Assembly (NCBI GenBank): GCA_947177345.1
Contig: CAMWUB010000026.1
Span: 1-11,472, forward strand
DNA: 11,472 bases
Direction of reading: 5' to 3'
DNA from: an uncultured Ruminococcus sp.
Lineage (GTDB): Bacteria > Bacillota > Clostridia > Oscillospirales > Ruminococcaceae
Under the pieces are notes generated by a model, which worked only from the letters and a program-made list of their open reading frames with translations, ran no database searches and was not told the DNA's origin. Shown here piece after piece: positions 7,244 through 11,472 of this stretch (its first letter is position 1; every line of letters begins with the position of its first letter). The position numbers were made by a program, and so were the translations under genes.

Positions 7244-7771
7244 TTATTCTTCTTCATCTTCACAAATTTCAAGATATTCAGATAACAGCGGAGATTCCGG
7301 ATTGAGACGTAATGCCCTCTGACGTTCTTTGCAATCCGGCGGTGCTACTTCAACATTTATTATTACATTTTTCCTGTTTTCACCTGTACCAAAAAATCCG
7401 GCTTTGTCAAGTCTTTTCAGTGCTTCTTCCATAGAATCAACTCTTGTATCCCATTCAATGCTATAAAGTTCATCAATTGACATTCCGTTTTCCCTTTCAA
7501 GAAACATATTGTCAACTTCCTTGAAAAATTCGTCATATCCATATGCACAGTACGGAAAATCAAAAGTACACCATTTCCAATCGTCTTCGTCATCTTTTTC
7601 AGCAAGCAATTTTTTATACGCTTCATAAGACAATACAGAAATATATGGTCGCAGTAGCTCATCATAGATAAAAGCATAATAATAAAAATTTTCATCATGT
7701 TCCGCACGTAAAGCAGATACTGCATTCTGAAAAGCCGACTGTAAAACCGTTACCATTTTTTCATCATACAT
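7244..7771 (-). CDS. DUF4303-like protein between ilvC and ilvD
   Basis: A 175-residue, strongly acidic soluble protein of the DUF4303 type, function not established. It shows the FYYYAFIYDE strand after an N-terminal helix (residues 29-38), a central acidic WKWCTFDFPYCAY region, and the C-terminal pattern GFFGTG..KNVIINVEV followed by ERQRALRLNP, which is the family's usual ending. The ORF stays open upstream to an ATG at 7807, but an AAAGGAG 9 bases before the ATG at 7771 decides the start; the extra 12 residues would be encoded by the terminator tail and the ribosome site. It follows a strong terminator after ilvC, so its mRNA comes from read-through or an unseen promoter. Its stop is 40 bases before ilvD. 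Confidence 0.8.
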   Translation of the reverse strand: MYDEKMVTVLQSAFQNAVSALRAEHDENFYYYAFIYDELLRPYISVLSYEAYKKLLAEKDDEDDWKWCTFDFPYCAYGYDEFFKEVDNMFLERENGMSIDELYSIEWDTRVDSMEEALKRLDKAGFFGTGENRKNVIINVEVAPPDCKERQRALRLNPESPLLSEYLEICEDEEE

Positions 7772-7787
7772 TAATATTAACTCCTTT

Positions 7788-7827
7788 AAAAAAACAGGCG
7801 ACGGCACTTGTTATGAACCGTCACCCG
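7788..7827 (-). terminator. Intrinsic terminator after ilvC
   Basis: In the transcribed direction a 10-bp GC-rich stem (7827-7818 with 7804-7795, two G-U pairs, core GGUGACGG/CCGUCGCC) with a 13-base loop is followed directly by seven T residues (7794-7788). This is a classic rho-independent terminator, 38 bases after the ilvC stop. The T-run merges into the AAAGGAG ribosome site of the next gene. Since ilvD and the leu genes lie beyond without an obvious new promoter, termination is probably partial, giving more ilvBNC than distal mRNA. Transcription from the other strand would have no U-tract. Confidence 0.8.
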
Positions 7828-7865
7828 CATAAAGTTCCGGATTGCAATATCAGCAATGCCAGTTA

Positions 7866-8900
7866 TCAGTTATTGATGAATTTATCTTCTTCGTTATTCC
7901 AGCTGTAGAGTTTTCTGATTTCCTCGCCGACTTTCTCCGACGGGTGTTCAGATGCAAGTTTTCTCATTGCACGGAAATGTGCCATTCCGCCACCAGAAGA
8001 CTCAAGGAGGAACTCTTTAGCAAATGAACCGTCCTGAATGTTCTTGAGAACCTGCTTCATAGCCTTCTTTGTATCATCTGTGATAATCTTAGGACCTGTG
8101 ATATAGTCGCCGTATTCAGCAGTATTTGAGATAGAGTATCTCATACCAGCAAAACCGCTCTGATAGATAAGGTCAACAATGAGTTTCACTTCGTGAACAC
8201 ACTCAAAGTAAGCGTTTCTCGGGTCGTAACCTGCTTCAACGAGTGTTTCAAAACCTGCCTGCATCAATGCACATAAACCGCCACAAAGTACAACCTGTTC
8301 GCCGAAAAGGTCTGTTTCTGTTTCTGTTCTGAAAGTTGTTTCAAGAACGCCTGCTCTTGCTCCGCCGATTGCGAGACCGTATGCAAGTGCCATTTCCTTA
8401 GCTTTGCCGGTAGCGTCCTGATGTACGGCAACAAGACAAGGTACACCCTTACCTGCCTGATACTCTGAACGTACAGTATGTCCCGGACCTTTCGGAGCTA
8501 TCATTGTTACGTCAACGTCTGCCGGTGGTACAATCTGTCCGAAGTGGATTGCGAATCCGTGTGCGAACATAAGCATATTGCCTGCTTCGAGGTTCGGTGC
8601 GATGTCTTTCTTGTACATTTCAGCCTGTTTTTCGTCGTTGATAAGAATCATGATAACGTCAGCCTGTTTAGCAGCTTCGGAAGCTGTATAAACTTCAAAG
8701 CCCTGTTTAACAGCCTTGTCCCATGACTTCGAACCCTCATAAAGTCCGATAATTACCCTACCGTTTTCGCCGAGTGATTCCTTGGCATTGAGGGCGTGTG
8801 CGTGTCCCTGTGAACCGTATCCTATTACGGCGATTGTCTTGCCGTAAAGAAGTGACAGGTCACAGTCATGTTCATAGAAAACTTTTGCAGTATTTTCCAT
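7866..8900 (-). CDS. ilvC: Ketol-acid reductoisomerase, class I
   Basis: Isomerises and reduces 2-acetolactate and 2-aceto-2-hydroxybutyrate to the dihydroxyacids using a nicotinamide cofactor and Mg2+. At 344 residues it is a short class I enzyme. It has the Rossmann motif GYGSQGHAHA (27-36), His114 in AHGF, Lys137 in APKGPGH, and the metal ligands Asp197 and Glu201 in ETDLFGEQ plus Glu233 and Glu237 in the C-terminal helical domain. The cofactor loop reads GLYEGSKSW: Tyr54 stands where many NADPH-dependent members have Arg, while both serines are kept. The frame extends upstream to 8942, but AAAAGGAG 10 bases before the ATG at 8900 and the usual MENTAKVFYE beginning fix the start there. A terminator follows the stop. 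Confidence 0.96.
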   Translation of the reverse strand: MENTAKVFYEHDCDLSLLYGKTIAVIGYGSQGHAHALNAKESLGENGRVIIGLYEGSKSWDKAVKQGFEVYTASEAAKQADVIMILINDEKQAEMYKKDIAPNLEAGNMLMFAHGFAIHFGQIVPPADVDVTMIAPKGPGHTVRSEYQAGKGVPCLVAVHQDATGKAKEMALAYGLAIGGARAGVLETTFRTETETDLFGEQVVLCGGLCALMQAGFETLVEAGYDPRNAYFECVHEVKLIVDLIYQSGFAGMRYSISNTAEYGDYITGPKIITDDTKKAMKQVLKNIQDGSFAKEFLLESSGGGMAHFRAMRKLASEHPSEKVGEEIRKLYSWNNEEDKFINN

Positions 8901-8962
8901 TTCTGAACTACTCCTTTTTATTAAAATATTTATTACAGCCATTAAGGCATATAATCAGTTGA

Positions 8963-9460
8963 TTATGCTTTAAGACAGTTTTCGCCTCGTTCGATAGCTA
9001 CTATACCAGTACGGCACATTTCCATGATACCGTATGGCTTTACAAGTTCTATAAAAGCGTCAATTTTTGTAACTTCGCCGGTAAGTTCTATAGTCAGCGA
9101 CGACGGCGAATAATCTACTATCTTTGAACGGAATATTTCCACTGCCGTCATGATGTCCTGACGGTTTTCCGGACTGTTCTTCACCTTTATGAGAAGAAGT
9201 TCACGTGTAACAGTTTCGTGACTATCGAGAACTTCAACGGCTTTTACGTCGTGAATTTTGTCAAGCTGTTTTATAATTCTGTCTTTGACGTCGGCATCAC
9301 CGTGAAATGCTATCGTTATTCTTGAAAATTCACCTGATTCAGTTTCGCCTACTGTGAGACTGTCTATATTGAAACCACGTCTCGTGAACATTCCGGAAAC
9401 TCTCGAAAGTACTCCGGCAATGTTAGAAACGATTGCTCCTATTACGTACTGCTTAGCCAT
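8963..9460 (-). CDS. ilvN: Acetohydroxyacid synthase small (regulatory) subunit
   Basis: Regulatory subunit that activates IlvB and normally confers valine feedback inhibition. The 165-residue length is that of the standard IlvH/IlvN-type subunit. Residues 1 to about 75 form an ACT domain with the effector-binding turn SNIAGVLSRVSGMFTRRG and the NIDSLTVG strand; residues 80-165 form the C-terminal domain (ELLLIKVKN, SLTIELTGE, YGIMEMCRTGIVAIERG). It could equally be named ilvH. The ATG at 9460 lies 11 bases after the ilvB stop, with a GAGGTGA ribosome site that overlaps that stop, a coupled arrangement suited to subunit production. Conservation of the ACT glycine suggests a working effector site; the actual effector is inferred. 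Confidence 0.95.
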   Translation of the reverse strand: MAKQYVIGAIVSNIAGVLSRVSGMFTRRGFNIDSLTVGETESGEFSRITIAFHGDADVKDRIIKQLDKIHDVKAVEVLDSHETVTRELLLIKVKNSPENRQDIMTAVEIFRSKIVDYSPSSLTIELTGEVTKIDAFIELVKPYGIMEMCRTGIVAIERGENCLKA

Positions 9461-9471
9461 TGGAAATCACC

Positions 9472-11148
9472 TCACTTTATTTCTGTAATAATATCGTCGA
9501 TAGAACCACCAGGGGGCAACATAGGAAGTACAAACTCATCACAATCAACGGCACAATCTATTATGTATGTTCCGTCATATGCGAATGAATCCTGTACAGC
9601 CTTACGGAGTTCTTCTTTCGTGAATACTCTTGTACCCTTTGCTCCGAAAGCATCGGCAAGTTTTACGAAATCGGTTTTTCTTTCGTCAAGAGTTGTGTTT
9701 GAATAGTGTTTATCAAAAAAGAGCGTCTGCCACTGACGAACCATACCTAAAACGCCGTTATTCATGATAACTATTGTCAGCGGAGTTCCCTGTGTAACGG
9801 ATGTTGCAAGTTCATTGAGATTCATTCCGAAACTGCCGTCACCGGTGAACAGTATACTTCTCTTGCCTGTACCCTCGTATGCTCCGATTGCCGCACCCAT
9901 ACCGAAGCCCATTGTACCTAATCCGCCACTCGTAAGGAATGTACGAGGTTTTTTCAATGGGTATCTCTGAGCCGTCCACATCTGGTGCTGTCCAACGTCT
10001 GTAACAATGTTACAGTCGTTTTCGTATTCGCTTACAATATCGACGATTGCAAACGGGTCAAGTTCTCTGCCGGATTTTGCACTTTCTATACGACGTGCTT
10101 CGTCTTCTCTTAACTCCTGTATACGTGCTGACCATGTATCATGTTTTTTAACCTCTACCATTTCAGTTAAACGTGAAACAGCATCTTTTATATCGCCCTG
10201 TATAGAGAGGTTAGCCGGAATATTTTTATCAAGTTCTGCGTTATCAATATCAATATGTATTATGCGGAAATTCTTTGCAAAACGTTTTTTATCGCCGGTG
10301 GCACGGTCTGAAAATCTCGCACTGAGTGCTATTACAAGGTCTGATTCATCTTCAGCTACCGAAGATGCATAATGTCCATGCATACCCTGCATACCTAAAA
10401 ATCTCGGATTGTCTGCCGGTACTGCTGAAAGTCCCATAAGCGAACAGCCCATAGGTGAATCAATTTTATCTGCCAAGGCAATAATTTCTTCAGATGCTTT
10501 GCCGGATATTACACCACCACCAAAATATATGTAAGGTCTCTCACTGGCGTTGATTATTTCAACCGCTTTCTGTAAATCTTCTTCCTGTGCGAACTTCAGC
10601 GGATACGGTATAACAGGTTGTTTTTCCGGTGTGAACTCACATAATGAAGCCTGAACGTCTTTCGGAATATCAACCAATACCGGTCCTGGTCTTCCGGACT
10701 TTGCTATCTTAAACGCTGTACGGAGTGTATCGGCAAGTTCATTAACATCTTTTACAATGAAGTTGTGTTTTGTAACAGGCATTGTAACGCCTACAATGTC
10801 AACTTCCTGAAACGTATCACGTCCGAGCAGGCTACACGGTACGTTACCTGTAATCGCAACCATTGGCACGGAATCGAGATAAGCTGTGGCGATACCTGTT
10901 ACAAGATTGGTTGCACCAGGTCCGGAAGTAGCTATTACAACACCTACTTTTCCGGTGGCACGTGCATAACCGTCAGCGGCGTGTGATGCACCCTGTTCAT
11001 GTGCCGTAAGTACGTGCTTTATACGGTCACGGCAGAGATAGAGTTCGTCAAAAAGGTTGATAACCTGTCCACCAGGATAACCGAAAACAGTATCACAACC
11101 CTGTTCGATTAAGGTCTCAACGACAATTTTAGCTCCTGATATTTTCAT
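9472..11148 (-). CDS. ilvB: Acetohydroxyacid synthase large (catalytic) subunit
   Basis: Thiamine diphosphate enzyme making 2-acetolactate from two pyruvates, or 2-aceto-2-hydroxybutyrate from pyruvate and 2-oxobutyrate: the first committed step. The 558-residue length is normal for bacterial catalytic subunits. Visible are FGYPGG near residue 22, the catalytic Glu51 in AHEQGASHAADGYARA, the SGPGATN turn, the central FAD-binding domain, and the ThDP/Mg motif GDGSF (436-440) with Asn463-Asn464. RQWQTLFF with Trp473 matches the herbicide-site tryptophan of the family. The ATG at 11148 has AAAGGA 10 bases upstream. It is the first enzyme gene of the cluster, downstream of a leader peptide and attenuator. 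Confidence 0.97.
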   Translation of the reverse strand: MKISGAKIVVETLIEQGCDTVFGYPGGQVINLFDELYLCRDRIKHVLTAHEQGASHAADGYARATGKVGVVIATSGPGATNLVTGIATAYLDSVPMVAITGNVPCSLLGRDTFQEVDIVGVTMPVTKHNFIVKDVNELADTLRTAFKIAKSGRPGPVLVDIPKDVQASLCEFTPEKQPVIPYPLKFAQEEDLQKAVEIINASERPYIYFGGGVISGKASEEIIALADKIDSPMGCSLMGLSAVPADNPRFLGMQGMHGHYASSVAEDESDLVIALSARFSDRATGDKKRFAKNFRIIHIDIDNAELDKNIPANLSIQGDIKDAVSRLTEMVEVKKHDTWSARIQELREDEARRIESAKSGRELDPFAIVDIVSEYENDCNIVTDVGQHQMWTAQRYPLKKPRTFLTSGGLGTMGFGMGAAIGAYEGTGKRSILFTGDGSFGMNLNELATSVTQGTPLTIVIMNNGVLGMVRQWQTLFFDKHYSNTTLDERKTDFVKLADAFGAKGTRVFTKEELRKAVQDSFAYDGTYIIDCAVDCDEFVLPMLPPGGSIDDIITEIK

Positions 11149-11187
11149 ATAAAAAAATTCCTTTCTGATAAATTTTTCTAATCAGAT

Positions 11188-11220
11188 ATACAAACAAGCC
11201 TCCGACTTCTGCCGGAGGCT
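11188..11220 (-). terminator. Attenuator terminator in the ilvB leader
   Basis: In the transcribed direction a perfect 8-bp stem AGCCUCCG/CGGAGGCU (11220-11213 with 11204-11197) closes an 8-base loop and is followed by UGUUUGUAU. It lies 15 bases after the leader peptide stop and about 40 bases before ilvB. The position and strength indicate a premature terminator that decides whether transcription enters the operon. Confidence 0.82.
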
Positions 11221-11235
11221 CATAAACCAAGTTTT

Positions 11236-11364
11236 TTATGCACTGAATGTACATTCAGTAAAGCAATTACTCAGTTGTGAACGGGCAGAACGAATCAGAC
11301 ACAAATCACTAAGGACTGTGCCGAAAATAATGACTATACCTGAAAATATAAAATTTATTTTCAT
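11236..11364 (-). CDS. BCAA-rich leader peptide of the ilv-leu operon attenuator
   Basis: A 42-codon ORF starts with ATG at 11364, preceded by a very strong AGGAGG (11374-11379) 9 bases upstream. It begins MKINFIFSG. Codons 10-24 contain four Ile (10, 12, 13, 24), two Val (11, 17) and three Leu (18, 21, 23); the whole peptide has 12 BCAA codons. It ends with TAA shortly before a terminator hairpin and the ilvB gene. Ribosome stalling at uncharged Ile, Val or Leu tRNAs would report shortage of any end product of the operon, as in the known ilv leaders of enterobacteria. The hydrophobic N-terminus alone could suggest a small membrane peptide, but position and codon content favour a leader. The residues have no expected function of their own. 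Confidence 0.8.
   Translation of the reverse strand: MKINFIFSGIVIIFGTVLSDLCLIRSARSQLSNCFTECTFSA
11242..11259 (-). repeat. Perfect 18-bp palindrome in the leader
   Basis: ACTGAATGTACATTCAGT is its own reverse complement. It covers codons 36-41 of the leader peptide. In RNA it can form a 7-bp stem with a GUAC loop between the BCAA codons and the terminator. As DNA it could bind a dimeric regulator. Either role is possible. Confidence 0.6.
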
Positions 11365-11397
11365 AACGTTCACCCTCCTGAATACTCTTTAATTTAT

Positions 11398-11426
11398 ATA
11401 ATAACACTTTATCTCTGTAAAATCAA
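11398..11426 (-). promoter_or_regulatory. Sigma-A-like promoter of the ilv-leu operon
   Basis: The minus strand reads TTGATT (11426-11421), a 17-base spacer, then TATTAT (11403-11398), with an extended -10 TGT just before it (11406-11404). The bases upstream are A/T tracts that could act as an UP element. The predicted start, near 11390, leaves about 25 bases before the leader peptide ATG, leaving room for its ribosome site. No other promoter of this quality is evident in the gaps I examined. Confidence 0.78.
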
Positions 11427-11472
11427 TAAAAATTTGAAATTTTGTAAAAAATAAATAATTTTTTCTTTATGA

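Noticed and set aside
7772..7807. Longer N-terminus (12 extra residues) for the DUF4303-like protein
   Set aside because: Those codons overlap the terminator U-tract and the AAAGGAG ribosome site that serves the ATG at 7771.
8901..8942. Longer N-terminus (14 extra residues) for IlvC
   Set aside because: The AAAAGGAG site lies within this stretch at the right distance for the ATG at 8900, and IlvC proteins normally begin near MEN-AKVFYE.
11164..11186. 6-bp inverted repeat TCTGAT/ATCAGA just before ilvB
   Set aside because: Short, AT-rich stem with an 11-base loop; too weak to call as a terminator or operator.
11149..11400. T-box riboswitch upstream of ilvB
   Set aside because: The conserved T-box sequence (AGGGUGG-ACCGCG type) and the specifier-loop architecture are absent; the GGAGGGTG present is the leader peptide ribosome site.

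Overview
The window carries one long minus-strand gene cluster for branched-chain amino acid (BCAA) biosynthesis, read from about 11,400 down to the left edge. The genes are AT-rich, tightly packed and have strong AGGAGG-type ribosome binding sites. Protein sequences are of Firmicutes/Clostridia type; I would guess an anaerobic gut or rumen bacterium near Ruminococcus, but no feature here proves the genus. A dihydroxyacid dehydratase of the oxygen-labile [4Fe-4S] type fits an anaerobe.

From the right: a sigma-A-like promoter with an extended -10 (11398-11426) leads to a 42-codon leader peptide ORF (11364-11236). Nine of its codons 10-24 are Ile, Val or Leu. It is followed by a GC-rich terminator hairpin with a U-rich tail (11220-11188) and then ilvB. 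This is the layout of a classical ribosome-mediated transcription attenuator. The biosynthetic genes follow in the order ilvB, ilvN, ilvC, ilvD, leuC, leuD, leuB. They supply acetohydroxyacid synthase (both subunits), ketol-acid reductoisomerase and dihydroxyacid dehydratase for all three BCAAs, then isopropylmalate isomerase (both subunits) and isopropylmalate dehydrogenase for leucine. leuA, a BCAA transaminase and ilvA are not in the window.

The unusual feature is that small, mostly acidic genes of no evident biosynthetic role sit in the gaps between the pathway genes: a DUF4303-like gene after ilvC; a tandem pair of paralogues with a conserved IPWHRMITAY motif plus a GNAT acetyltransferase after ilvD; a second, unrelated tandem pair after leuD; and a partial gene overlapping the end of leuB and leaving the window. 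Several resemble accessory or immunity-like families. Signs of insertion or duplication include a 20-bp copy of the leuD 3' end beyond the first inserted gene, and a 26-bp identical stretch between the IPWHR paralogues. A strong intrinsic terminator follows ilvC, so ilvBNC may be expressed more than the distal genes. I see no plus-strand gene, tRNA, rRNA, IS element or CRISPR array.
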